From Amphiduros pacificus (taxonomy: Eukaryota > Annelida > Polychaeta > Phyllodocida > Hesionidae): a stretch of 64,000 bases of DNA. The DNA lies in assembly GCA_949316495.1 (NCBI GenBank), contig OX439009.1:17009701-17073700 (forward strand), in the 5' to 3' direction. The notes under the pieces are model-generated. The model saw only the letters and a program-made list of their open reading frames with translations, had not been told where the DNA came from and did no database searches. The translations under genes were made by a program, and so were the position numbers. Shown piece by piece: positions 24,101-36,905 of this stretch (position 1 is its first letter; each line of letters opens with the position of its first letter).

Positions 24101-25438
24101 CGGATGGGAAGTGACAATAAATGTATAAAACATTAAAATCGCGCCTGCCGTTTTTTACACCTTTATGGTACTATTCAATACTCATATCTCTTAGATATCT
24201 CTATTTCCATGATCTTTGGGTTGTCTAGATACTGTTAGGACTTTTCAGAGTGAAAATATGTTCACTGCAAACTAAGATATAAGCAAATCTTGGATTGTAA
24301 GTGACAAGAGAGGGTATAAAATGTCAAAAAATTGTGTAAATTGCACCTGCCGTTTTTTATACTTTTATGGCACTATTCAACATTCAGATCTCTTAGATAT
24401 CTCTATTTCCATGATCCTGAGGTTGTTTAGATACTGTTAGGACTTTTCAGAGTGAAAATATGTTCACTACAAGCCAAGATATTAGCAAATCTTGGATGGG
24501 AAGTGACAAGAAAGGTATAACACATTAAAATCGCGCCTGCCGTTTTTTACACCTTTATGGTACTATTTAACACTCAGATCTCTTAGATATCTCTATTGCC
24601 ATGATCCTGAGGTTGTTTAGATACTGTTAGGACTTTTCAGAGTGAAAATATGTTCACTACAAGCTAAGATATTAGCAAATCTTGGATGGGAAGTGACAAG
24701 AAAGGTATAAAACATTAAAATCGCGCCTGCCGTTTTTTACACCTTTATGGTACAATTTATCATACAGATCTCTTAGATATCTCTATTTCCATGATCCTGA
24801 GGTTGTTTAGATACTGTTGGGTCTTTCCAGAGTGAAAATATGTTCACTACAAGCCAAAATATTAGCAAATATTGGATGGGAAGTGACAAGAAATGTATAA
24901 AACATTAAAATCGCGCCTGCCGTTTTTGACACCTTTATGGTACTATTCAACATTCAGATCTCTTAGATATCTATATTTCCATGATCTTGGGGTTGTCTAG
25001 ATACTGTTAGGACTTTTCAGAGTGAAAATATATTCACTACAAGCCAAGATATTAGCAAATCATGGATGGGAAGTGACAAGTAATGTATAAAACATTAAAA
25101 TCGCGCCTGCCGTTTTTTACACCTTTATGGTACTATTTATCATACAGATCTCTTAGGTATCTATATTTCCATGATCCTTAGGTTGTCTAGATACTGTTAG
25201 GACTTTTCAGAGTGAAAATATGTTCACTACAAGCCAAGATATTAGCAAATCTTGGATGGTAAGTGACAAGAATGGTATAAAACATTAAAATTGCGCCTGC
25301 CGTTTTTTACACCTTTATGGTACTATTTATCATACAGATCTCTTAGATATCTCTATTTTCATGATCCTGAGGTCGTTTAGATACTATTAGGACTTTTCAG
25401 AGTGAAAATATGTTCACTACAAGCCAAGATATCAGCCA
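21107..25438 (+). repeat. Satellite array, 22 monomers of about 190 or 203 bp
   Basis: Each monomer carries CAGATCTCTTAGATATCT, AGGACTTTTCAGAGTGAAAA, TATGTTCACTACAAGCCAAG, GTATAAAACATTAAAATCGC and GCGCCTGCCGTTTTTTACAC. A longer variant with ATGTCAAAAAATTGTGTAAA occurs at monomers 4, 7, 14 and 17 (gcgcc at about 21837, 22420, 23762, 24343). Copies differ mainly by point changes, so the array is moderately young. Edges are more diverged, as expected. Confidence 0.95.
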
Positions 25439-26079
25439 ATGTTGGTTTGTAAGTTACATTGGGGAAGAGATCCATTTCTTGACAATTCTTGACAAATTCT
25501 GGTTGACATTTTTATTTGCTGAGTTATAAATTAGATACTGATAGAAATTCAGTTGGTGTTTGGTTTTAAACTGCAGACAGCATGTGAGACATGAACACAT
25601 TATCCTTGTCAATAGTTTTCCCTTTTTTCCCACTCTTGAAAATGTCCAGATGTTTTGGGGTTAATCAGTCTGGGTCATCCGGTCATATAATTTATCTTCT
25701 TTCATCTGGGACAAGGGGCATTCATTCACCCCCTCATTACATCAATGGTGACCTATAAATCTTGTTTAACTTCCTGGAAAATTACCATTTGGCAGAAAAC
25801 ACTCACACAGCAGATGAGCAGGCAGGACTAGGATACTTGTGTGCCTCACAAAACATTATTTTAACAGACTTGTAGCACATTGAATGTCCATTTCCATACA
25901 GGAGCAGTGACAGGCTGAAACCTCCACATGCCATTTACATATCATGATTCATTTAACAGTATGAATTTAGACGGTAGAAAAAGAAATATTGTTTTGCAGG
26001 GCATTTTCTTCCAGAAAACACTACCTCCAAGGATATACTTTTTACTGTAACAATATAATTTGATTTTACTCTGTTTCAG

Positions 26080-27270
26080 GACTGCATATCTCCAGGCAAG
26101 GTTAATGAGCTTTTATGAGTTTATGCACTGTTTTGACAAGGGAGCTGATTGAAAAGATCAAACCATCAAGGTCAAATATAATTTATAACATACATTGTCT
26201 TTTGTTTTGTTTTGAGGTGCTAGTTTTCAGACAGGGTCAATGACAAGTCCACATACTGTTCTCACAAGGGCCTTGATTTGAATGGTTATTCAATGACAAC
26301 CATACATTACACAACCTTTCCTTTTGTTTTGTTTCATATCTACTTATTTTGATGCAAGGTCATTGACAAGAAACATACTTTGATGTACAGTTTGTTTTGT
26401 TTCAGGATTGCTGGTTTCAAATAAAGGTCAATGACCTTCCAACAGTTTATGCAATGTTCGTACAAGGACTCAGTTAAAAGGTTCACATATATCAAGGATT
26501 GATATACATTGCATTTTGTCTTCTTCCAGGACTGCTTGTTTTGATGCAAGGTCAATGACCTTTTTCTGTTTTGTGCACTTTTCTATCATGGGCCTTAATC
26601 GAGAGAGTCACAAATTATTCAATATCTTATAAACTGTCATTTTGTTTCACCTTTTTATTTTTATTTTTTTTGACATGAAAGGTCAATGACCTATCACTAT
26701 TCTTTGCACTAACAAAGACCTTGATTGACAAGGTCTTATAAAATTCAATGATGCCAACTACTGAAAAAGGTCCTTGATTGAAAAGATGACACACAATTCA
26801 ATATTATGATGTGCCTTGTCCTGTTTCACTATTGATTATTCCCATGTTAGGGCATTGACCTTTTCTATGTTAATAAACTTTTGCTGTTTGTGCATTATTA
26901 TAATAAGGGCCCTGGTTGAAAAGGTCACAACCTATCCAAGGATAAATATCTTGATTTTAATTATGTTTCAGGGCTGCTTATTTTCAGGCAAGGTCATTGA
27001 CCTTTTACAAGTAATGATACAGCTCTAACAAGGGACTTGATTGAGAAGGTCACATATAGTTTCAGGATATTTATGTTTTGTAGTTAGGCTCCTTGTTTCC
27101 TTTCAAGGACAATGAATCTGTATTTTAGAAAACTTTTGTGCAGAAATGGTCAATGACCTTTTGCCATTTTTGGAAATGTCTTTCAAATGTGTATGTTATT
27201 CTTATTTCTATAAATTATTTTCATTTCAGACAGATTGTTTCAGCAATTTTATTTCAATGACCTTTTTAAT
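26080..27270 (+). repeat. Degenerate tandem repeat with AGGTCA/TGACCT palindromes
   Basis: About ten strongly diverged units of roughly 110-160 bp, each with a TTTCAGG(A/G)CTGCT-like start, a (C)AAGGTCAATGACCTTTT-like core and a GACCTTGATTGAAAAGGTCA-like stretch. Perfect AGGTCA-N-TGACCT at 26425-26437, 26549-26561, 26680-26692 and 26991-27003. Between 25,439 and 26,080 I see no feature. Confidence 0.75.
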
Positions 27271-27455
27271 TGTTATTTTCCTAACAATGGCCATCAGTGC
27301 AAAAATCTAAATGCCCTTTATTATCAATTGTCCAAATGCCCTGAGGTATAACCTTCAAATAAAGATCTCTCTTGTAAATTTGCTGTCTTTATATATAAGC
27401 ATCTTAGCTAAATATTGTAAATGTCAAAATAATACATTTAAGCATATTTTGTGTC

Positions 27456-27697
27456 CAAGTAAAGATCATATTTGACAAGCTTTTCACATGCATCTTGTTC
27501 ATCTTTACATGCATATAGTATCTTGTATTTGTCTTGTTTATTTGAAATTTAACATCTTTTCTGATTTTATAAAGATCAAGTAAAGATCATATTTGACAAG
27601 CTTTTCACATGCATCTTGTTCATCTTTACAAGCATATAGTATCTTGTATTTGTCTTGTTTATTTGAAATTTAACATCTTTTCTGATTTTGTAAAGGC
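27456..27697 (+). repeat. Tandem duplication, period 121 bp
   Basis: Two near-identical copies starting CAAGTAAAGATCATATTTGA, at 27456 and 27577, differing at only a couple of bases, so recent. Confidence 0.9.
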
Positions 27698-29187
27698 TTG
27701 CAAATTCCGGTCTTTACTGTCTTTGATGCATACATTAAAGGTCTTGTAAATTGCCAATTTACAGTTTGTAAATATGTCTGAAAGGTCATGTTAATTTCAA
27801 ATTTTCTTCAACAATATATACATATTGGCCTCTTGTAAATCTAATTTTTCACGCAGTGGTGGGGACATGCTGATACGCTTGGTCCTAGAACTATAATTCT
27901 TGTGGCACCCCACAATTGACGGATTTCAAAGAATATATGAAGTAATATTACCTATTTTTATTTTCTGTCGTCAAGATCATGTCGGATGTCATTTTGTATC
28001 TAAAGTAATGAAGTCTCAGTGCTGTGAAATATTGTTCCTTACGGGTGGTCCGGATATTTTGAGGTTTTCTTGAAAAATGCACAAATTTTAATGAAAAACA
28101 CGAGATGGTCCAATTAAATTGGATTGAAATGTAGAAAAATATATTATAAAGGAATATGGTAGTATTTAAGGAATTACAAATCGTTTATGCTGTCTTTATT
28201 AGATATGATCATAAGGGTGTAGGAATATTTTTCAATACACGAATATGTAATGTTATAATGATCTGTACAGTTAATAACAAAGTAATGCATTTTATGTCTA
28301 CAATAAAATAAGCAAAATATTTATGTAAATATATAACCATATGCATATTGGTATCAGTGTGTTAATTATACAAATACATACATGCTCAAGATTGTTTAAA
28401 GATTCTGTGTAAATTCATTATTTTATATTCTCAAGCTTTACTTCAAGTTTGTCTAAACTATGCTCAAGTTACCCTAATGGGCAACTTACTCAAAGTTTAA
28501 AATGCATGATTTAATTTTGGAATCAACTCTTCATGTATTATCTTGTACATTAATAAATTGTGAATTCATGTCCATTAAGGTCATAGTTATACCTTACCCA
28601 TTGCGCTTATAACACAGTTTAAATATTACTTAATCATTGGCAATGAGAGATTGTAATGTAAATACAACATCTTAAATAAAAACGCTACCAAATGAATTGA
28701 GTAGGTTTCTTTACTCTTGGCTTTGACATTAATGTCAAAAGTTTATCTCAATAGAGGAATGCCACATCTCAGGTACACATTGCAAATATATATTGCCTCT
28801 TTAAAACAGTTTTCATACATCATTCAGTGCAATAATTATGTTTGAACTTGTGAACGTAGGTTCTAAATTTGGTATTTATCAAAGTATGCTTCTCATTTAA
28901 CCCATTCACTGCACAAATGTTCATGCAACCTTCACTAGAGCAAAATCATATCGACATGGATCATCGGCATAGATCATCAGCAAAGATCACCGGCGTAAAA
29001 GTCACCTATTGTAACACTTAAGGTCATTGTTATCTTCCTTATCCAAGTCATTTATATACAAACCAGAGATAGGATATTTCCTTGTCATACTCCACAACTA
29101 CAGGGAAAAAGTTATCTACACTGCACTTACACTCATAATAGATATCTGTAATATTACCTAATATTTTACCACTCACATTCATGTTAA
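27698..29187. other. No gene recognised
   Basis: AT-rich sequence without a supported exon. Only a small three-copy repeat of about 14 bp (GATCATCGGCATA, GATCATCAGCAAA, GATCACCGGCGTA) stands out at about 28957-28996. Confidence 0.6.
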
Positions 29188-30602
29188 TTAATTTCTTAAA
29201 CAACAGGTTGGGGTCAACCCCACAAATACTTTTTCGAATTCTATAAAATCATGTTGTTCCTTATAAAATAATTTGTTTCCTTCTGTAGCTGCCACTATAT
29301 GTCTGTTGTGAAATATTAGAAAGAAAGCTTGCAAACAGCGGATAGGAGATGTATGCCTCTGTATTGAAGTTAGATACATGGATCTTTAAGAAATGGCTCA
29401 GGTATCGGTTTAGAAATACCACATTTTCAAATTGTAGCCAGAAAGACGTTTTGAAAAAGCACTGTTAAAACATCAACTGTCGCTTAGTTTTTAATAATTT
29501 CATTGGGCAATTGTGTCTCAGCCAAACTGATTTGTGTAATTTTGCATCTTTTAATACTACAGAGTAGGATATCTCATGATTCAAATCAAAATAATTCTCT
29601 GCAGGCTTGCTCAGGACCGGCCATACCACTAACTTCATTATATAATTGTCAAACTCTCCTTCAGGTTTAAATGTGAACACAGTTTCAATTCTTAAATCAT
29701 CAATTAATCAAATCAATTAATTCATCATTTAATATATTATTGGAAATGTTACTCTCAGTGTCAATAATTTCAAGAGGTATTTGTTTTCTTTTTGGGGCAC
29801 AACGACCAACATTTCTCACAAGCATCTATATCAATTAACTGTTCCACTCCAATTTTTTCTTTTGATTTACCTTTACCCTTTATCAAAACATTTCTGCTTG
29901 AAAAACTCCCTACACCATTTGAAACCAAAAACATTTTTTTTATTGAACACTCCACATTCCAAAGATTCTGAAGGTGGCCATCTCTAATAGATTTGGTGCA
30001 TTTGTGAAATCCTTTTCTAGGAGAAGGGTGAACAATTCTTGATTTTAACCATCTCAATGTGGTATCAATGATGTGTTTATAAGTATAATAGATGTCATTT
30101 TATGCATTTGTGCATTATTCCATATCATCATTAAGAATAAGTAGGACTACTTTCATCACAACCGAAGAAGTCAGTATTAGTTTACCTTGTAAAATAATTA
30201 TATGCTTGTTAACACCAGGTTCATTTGTACTAGCTTATTAATTGATGATTAGGAAAATCAATCTTTTTGAATAATAACACAGACTGATCAAGGACCATGG
30301 CTGGTATGTTTTTAAAATCATTATCTGCCATGTCTGCCATTCATTGATTAACACTATAGCTGTTTGAACAGCACGATTTATACAATATTATTGATATTGT
30401 TTTTGAGAGGTCCAGCAATATGATCAACAGAGCAAACTTTAGTTGAGACACATGTATAATAATTGACCTCTGGTGCTATATGACTATTTACAAGGCACAT
30501 CTTAGCACCTAACAAGATAGATTCATGGAACACTGCGCTATGTGAATTTGTACTTAATACAACTTGGTCGTTGTCTTTGATAAAGTCTTGTTTCCCAATC
30601 AT
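29188..30602 (-). other. Cluster of short minus-strand open frames, unrecognised
   Basis: Four open stretches lie in series on the minus strand (about 30378-30602, 29770-30057, 29465-29680, 29188-29379), with segments such as GAKMCLVNSHIAPEVNYYTC, VLIKGKGKSKEKIG, IDACEKCWSLCPKKK and KPEGEFDNYIMKLVVWPV. Their composition looks more protein-like than random translation of AT-rich DNA. I could not find splice sites joining all of them or name a family. This could be the remains of an old gene or a transposon, or an incompletely resolved exon set. Confidence 0.3.
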
Positions 30603-30967
30603 GCATTTATGTCTCTCACAAGAATAAGGACATCAAAATCAACAAAACAAAGAGCTCAGAATATGATTAATGAATTAATTAATGAATGCATTTTGTCCCC
30701 ATACTGACTTTTGAGGAGGGAAGTAACTTGCAATCAACAAAATTGTATGTACTGTTATTTTTTTTCTTGTTTTGCAATAAAAATACCACCCTCTTCAATT
30801 TCTGTATTTTTTTATGCATTATGTCTTTGATTCAGCTATTTCCAACTGCATATCTTCAATACCCTATAAATTGTCTGATGTATGGTGTTTTACATCACTT
30901 TCAAAATTTACATTCTGATAAAGCTGTAGCCAATTTTAATTCTAAGATTTTATTTTGGTTGTTACCC

Positions 30968-30972
<5 letters not shown>

Positions 30973-31050
<78 letters not shown>
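30973..31050. repeat. (TA)n microsatellite
   Basis: About 38 TA units in a gene-free stretch (30,603-31,480) with nothing else recognisable. Confidence 0.95.
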
Positions 31051-31052
<2 letters not shown>

Positions 31053-31494
31053 TCTGTCTATGGACATACTTATCAAACAGCAAAGCATTTGTCTTCTTCA
31101 TCGCATATCAAATGATCCTTTTCCATGAATAATATCCATCCAAAAATATCCAAATCATATCTAATAGCAAATATGTGATTGCATTTTTGTATTGATTTGG
31201 TAGCATAGTGCATATAAAAGTCTAGTAGTTTGCAGGATATCGAAGCTGTTGAATTTATACTAAATTTTTGTATCAATGTTCCAAATAGAATAACTGTTTA
31301 CACTCCTTTATCAAAATCTCCTCCACGGCACAGAGACACGATAAAACCTGTTTAAAAGACTTTAACACTTACAAACTTTACAGTAGGATGCTTTCTGCTT
31401 TTTCTTGGTAAGTAAGTCAATAAAATAAGAGCTCCAAAACAAAATTTATTTTAAAATCCAATTTGGTTTGAAAATGACACTACCACAATAAGAT

Positions 31495-31860
31495 ATCACG
31501 TGCGGGAAGTTATTTTCTAGTTACCAGTTCATTATACGACTTTTTCGCAAAAGATTGACATTTCAATTAAAAAACATAGGACACAATGCTTCCATTCTCT
31601 TAAAATTTTCAGAGATTACTAACAGGGGATATATATATTGCAAGAAAATATCGCAATCCCCAAAATTGGGGAAAAAAATCAAAACTTTGTAAATTAGAAT
31701 TTATTTTTGTTACATATTTTTTTTCATGAGAGATGTTTCAATGGCGGTTTCCTTTATAGAGATTTGTCTATAGGGTACATACATCTGGTATCTGCCTAAA
31801 TTTTTACTAATTGAGCAATTAGCATAAGGGGTTGAACTAAGTGGTCAAACATAAATATTT
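31495..31860 (-). repeat. Inverted end of the 180-bp repeat element
   Basis: Reverse complement of the 19,501-19,790 end (ACATTTCAATTAAAAAACAT, AGAGATTACTAACAGGGGAT, ATATATATTGC and CACGTGCGGGAA), followed by one reverse-oriented repeat unit (CTAATTGAGCAATTAGCATA, GGGGTTGAACTAAG). Its forward-oriented relatives start about 290 bp downstream. Confidence 0.75.
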
Positions 31861-32149
31861 GAAAAATTAACCCACTTCTATATATTTTTGGTGTGATTTT
31901 GTCCTGATTAGTACAGGGATGTGGTAGAGATATATAAAGACAGGGACGGAACTCTGGAGCTCTGATAAGTAACTAGCAAAAATAACAACTTCTGCTCCCT
32001 CGAGAGTCTCCTGTATCCTCTGGGTTTTGTCAGAATTGAGGGACACTACTGCTGCAGGGAAGCTAATTACCAGCATGAATCTTCACTTGAGATCTTGGTG
32101 TGAAACACCCACAATATATAAACAGCTTGAAACTACCACACCTGCAGTC

Positions 32150-33300
32150 ATATTTTCAAAATGTGTGACCTCCTAATTCAATTGCTTATACTTATTGCTC
32201 AATAAGTGAGAAATTAAGGAAAGTACAAGGTACCTTATAGATGATTCCTTATACAGGAAATCAGCATTAAAACATCTCTCATATAAAATAGTTTTTGTGC
32301 AAAAGAACATTAGATTTGTGAGAATGTTTCATTTTTTCAAATGTTTAACGTCTTCATTCAACCCCTTATAACAATTGCTCATAATCAATTAGTGAAAATT
32401 TAAGGTAGATACTAGGTACCCCACAGATGATTCTCTATAAAGGAAAATAACATTGAAACATCTCTCATATATAATATTTTTTGTGCAAAAAACCATTAAA
32501 ATTGTGAGAATTTTTCAAACGCTTTAACCCCCAAATTCAACCCCTTATACTGATTGCTCATTTAGTGAAAGGTACCTTATTGATGATTCCCTGTGAAGGA
32601 AAACAAAATTGAAACATCCCTCATATTGATTCATTGTTGTCAAAAATACCATTAAAATTGTGAGAATTTTTCATTTTTCGAAATGTTTGACCTCCTAATT
32701 CAACCCTTTAGAATGATTGCTTATCTAGTGAAAAATCCAAGAAGGTACAAGGTACACTGTAGATGATTTCCTACCAAGAAAAACACTATTAAAATATCTC
32801 TCATGTTAAATAATATTTATGTAAAAAACCATTACAATTGCGAGAACATTCCATTCTTTAAAATGTTTTACCTCCTAATTCAACCCCTTATAATAATTGC
32901 TCATTTAGTGAAAAATTCAGGAAGGTACTAGGTATTGTGTAATGAAACAAAAATGGGTTACTTTTTCAAATATTTCAGGTTTTACCTCGTACTTCAACCC
33001 CTTATACTAACTGCTCAATTAGTGAAAATATTGGGCAAATACTATGTACCCTATAGATGAATCCTTATAAAGGAAAACACCATTGAAACATCTCTCATAT
33101 GAAAAAAATAATGAACAAAATATATTATAATTGACAGATTTTTAATTTCTTATGTTTGACCTCGAAATTCAACCCCTTCTGATAATTGCTCACTTAGTGA
33201 AAAATTCTGTAAGGTACTAAGGACCCTACAGATGAATCCCTATAAAGAATAACACTATTGAAACATCTCTTGTAATTATTTTTAATTGCAGAATATATAT
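32150..33300 (+). repeat. Diverged forward array of the 180-bp repeat family
   Basis: About six units with TGACCTCCTAATTCAA, CCCCTTATA, TTGCTCA(A/T)TTAGTGAAA and GGTACC..TAGATGATTCC. It ends in TAATTATTTTTAATTGCAG, like the array ending at 19,500. Divergence between units is higher than at 18.4-19.5 kb, so this copy is older. The 290-bp spacer before it (31,861-32,149) is unique. Confidence 0.82.
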
Positions 33301-33890
33301 ATATATATTTTTTTTTTGTGAGAGCAATGGAGGTGTCCATGTCAGAGATGGTTACTCAGGTGTCTCACTCATGCCATGCCATATACTGACTCTAGGCTTT
33401 GTATTGTGTATGTATACATTTGTCACTAGTCAATAAACCCCTATTGATATCATATGTGTATCTACTTTGTGCTACTTGATGAGAGATAGCCAGATAGAGT
33501 CTAGTGTAATGGCCCGCAAATCACTGCAAGCGAGTTTCCCTCGATTACTGTAGGATAGCCTAGATAGGTACCCTACAGGTAACAATAATGGTGGAGAGAA
33601 TCTGAATTGATCTATGGCATTGAGTGTACACCCCATCTGAGAATCAGTCAGAGGTTAGTTGTAGCACTGGTTCAAATATAGGTCAGTAGCAACAATACAG
33701 ACTATAGAGTGCTGTGCAAGCGAAAAGGACCTGATTGCCAGGCTTGATCACAGTTTATATATAACCTTATATAACTTGCTGGGGACAAACACACAGAGGA
33801 AAATAGGAGACAAACACACACATGCCCACCCACACACATACAGACACAGGACAGAGAGAGTGATTTCTAAGAGGTACTGGTAGTAATAGT

Positions 33891-33946
33891 AAAACATAAC
33901 CCCATGGGTTGATAGCTCTGCTGACTTGAATGAAAACACATGAACT
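33891..33946. repeat. Dispersed repeat fragment, copy 1
   Basis: CATAACCCCATGGGTTGATA and GCTCTGCTGACTT, then ACACATGAACT, recur at 38466-38521 in the same orientation. The remainder of 33,301-34,220 holds no recognised gene. Confidence 0.75.
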
Positions 33947-34219
33947 GAGATAAAGTGCAATAAGCAACCAGGTTATGATTTTCCATACAAGATCCGAATT
34001 CAGTTTTGATGAGATATTCATTAATATTTTGCAAATCATTATCATGTTACCAATGCAATATTTCATGCACAAAATTTGTGATTTTTTCAAAAATCTAATA
34101 GCTATCACTAAGTTGTCAAGGGGGCTGCCATTTTGAATAACATAGCCAATGAGAATCAAGATAACAAGTTGGGGGCCAAATTTGATATGTAACATGCATT
34201 TTGATTGGTCAAAATCACT

Positions 34220-35935
34220 ATCTGCTCAATTCTGCTCTGGAAAAAGGATTTAAATGATCATTTAGGAAGAAATGTTCAAAAACATTAAAAAAAAGCAATG
34301 ATATGCATAGCTCAAAGGCCATTGATATATGTTTATTCACTTTTGATGGTTGCGAGATTTTTCAAGTATACAAATTTTGAATTGAAGGTCCATGTGTCAA
34401 GGTCAAAGGTCACATAACTAAGAAATTATAACGAGGCACAGCTATGACCTAAGACATTTCTGTATACCAAGTTTTAATTTCCTCTAATAAGTGGTTGCTA
34501 AGATATGCTCCGTACAAAGGTCCTTGGTGACATCACTAAGATTTGAAGGAATCTGAACCTTCACCTCAATATCTACCTCTGTATAAAACTTGAAACATAT
34601 ATTACTGGTAGTTTTGGAGAAGATTTCTTTTAAACATAGTGTTGATACATAACAGATATTTAGTATTTCCAGTTCATCGTTCATGAGCTATGGCCTGCAC
34701 AATAATACAAAGGTCAAAATCACATAATCAAGGTCAAGGGTCAAATCTGTATAAAATGTATATGGTGTTTAAAAGAGTGTTGATATATAGCAGATATGAA
34801 CTAGATTTCATTCACTTTTAATGCTTGAGATGTTGCATGTTCACAAATTTTGAATTCAAGGTCAATGTGTCAAGGTTAAAGGTCATATGACTAAGAAAGT
34901 ATGACGAGGCACGGCTATGACCTAAGACATTCCTGTATACCAAGATTTAATTTCTTTTTGTAAGTGGTTGCTGAGATATGCTCTTTACAAAATTTGTGAC
35001 ATCAAGGTCACTGCACTAAGGCCAATGGTGACATCACTGAGAATTGAAGGTATCTAAATCTTCAACTCTCTATCTAGCTCTGTATAAAATAGGGTTGGTA
35101 TATAAAAGATATGAAGTGCATTTAATTCACTTCTAATGGTTATGATGTGGCATGTTCACAAATTTTAAATTCAATGTCAATGTGTCAAGGTCAAAGGTCA
35201 CATGACTAAGAAAGTATGATGAGGCACGACTATGACCTAAGACATTTCTGTATACCAAGATTTAATTTCTTCTTATAAGTAGTTGCTGAGATATACTCCT
35301 TACAAAATTTGTGACATAAAGGTCACTGTATTAAGGTCAATGGTGACATCACTAAGATTTGAAGGAATCTGGATCTTCAACTCTCTATCTACATGTACCT
35401 CTGTATTAAATATGAAACAAATATTACTGGTAGTTTTGGAGGAGAAGATTTTTAAACATAGTGTTAGTATATAACAGATATGAAGTGTTTTTTATTCACT
35501 TCTGATGGTTGTGATGTGGCATGTTCACAAATTTTGAATTCAAGGTCAATGTGTCAAGGTCAAAGGTCACCGGACTAAAATTGTATGACGAGGCACAGCT
35601 TTAACATACGACATTTCTGCATACCAAGTTTAAATATCCTGTAATAAGTGGTTGCTGAGATATGCTCAGTACAAAATTTGTGACTTCAAGGTCACTGCAC
35701 TAAGGTCAATGGTGACATCACTAAGATTTGAAGGAATCTGAATCTTCAACTATATATCTACCTCTATATAAAATATGAAAGATGTAGTACTGGTAGTTTT
35801 GGAGAAGAAGATTTTTAAAGAAATGTTGACAGACGGACGGACAGACGGACAGACAGACGGACAGACATTTTCCCCCTCCTAAAGCTCTGCGAGCTAAAGT
35901 CTCAGCAGAGCTAAAGTCTCAGCAGAGCTAAAAAG
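34220..35935 (+). repeat. Four-unit repeat with AGGTCA direct repeats and a GACGGACAGAC tail
   Basis: Units of about 315-470 bp share ACAAATTTTGAATTCAAGGT, GACCTAAGACATTTCTGTAT, GGTTGCTGAGATATGCTC and ATTACTGGTAGTTTTGGAG. The last unit ends at 35826-35870 in an ACAGACGGACGGACAGACGG-type tail, followed by TCCCCCTCCTAAAGCTCTGC. Perfect AGGTCA-A-AGGTCA at 34400-34412, 35188-35200 and 35557-35569. Confidence 0.85.
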
Positions 35936-36506
35936 GCAAGGATCCTCATGAAAGAGCTGGACGACGATCACAGTCCCTGGCAAAGGTACTGGTAGTACCT
36001 CAAAAACAGCATCTATGTGATGTTTATTGGTATACGCTGGATTTTACCACTTCTCCACCTCCAGTGTGACATGATTACTTTGTGAGAAGGAAATCTGGGC
36101 TTTTCATTTTTATTAACTTTGCACAATACAGTGAAAGGAATGTGGTAGGAAGGATCATACTAATCAGAAAGAATTGCCAGCAAGCTTAATAATTAAATCA
36201 AATAAATGTGTAATCAATGGTAAATGATACACACAAATATTTAATTTCAAAATATTAACTCAATGCAAGTGAGTTATTAATCATACCATTTAGGAGTCAG
36301 TTAAATATAACTTACAATAACGGTTACTGACAACTTCAATAGCTAAAAAGTTTTTATGTCCTTCAGTCAACCAATACTCCTTCTGCAATATTCATCTTCA
36401 TATTAAATCAAAACATGTTCAATTCTTTATAAGTATATTACATTTATTTTATCTGTACAATATTCTTTCACAAAATACCATTTTCAAAAGGACTCTAGTA
36501 AGGTAA

Positions 36507-36905
<399 letters not shown>

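Noticed and set aside
33420-33640. Possible right end of an LTR followed by a primer-binding-like TGGTGGAGAG
   Set aside because: No second terminal repeat, no boundary on the left and no retroelement protein nearby; at most a broken fossil fragment.
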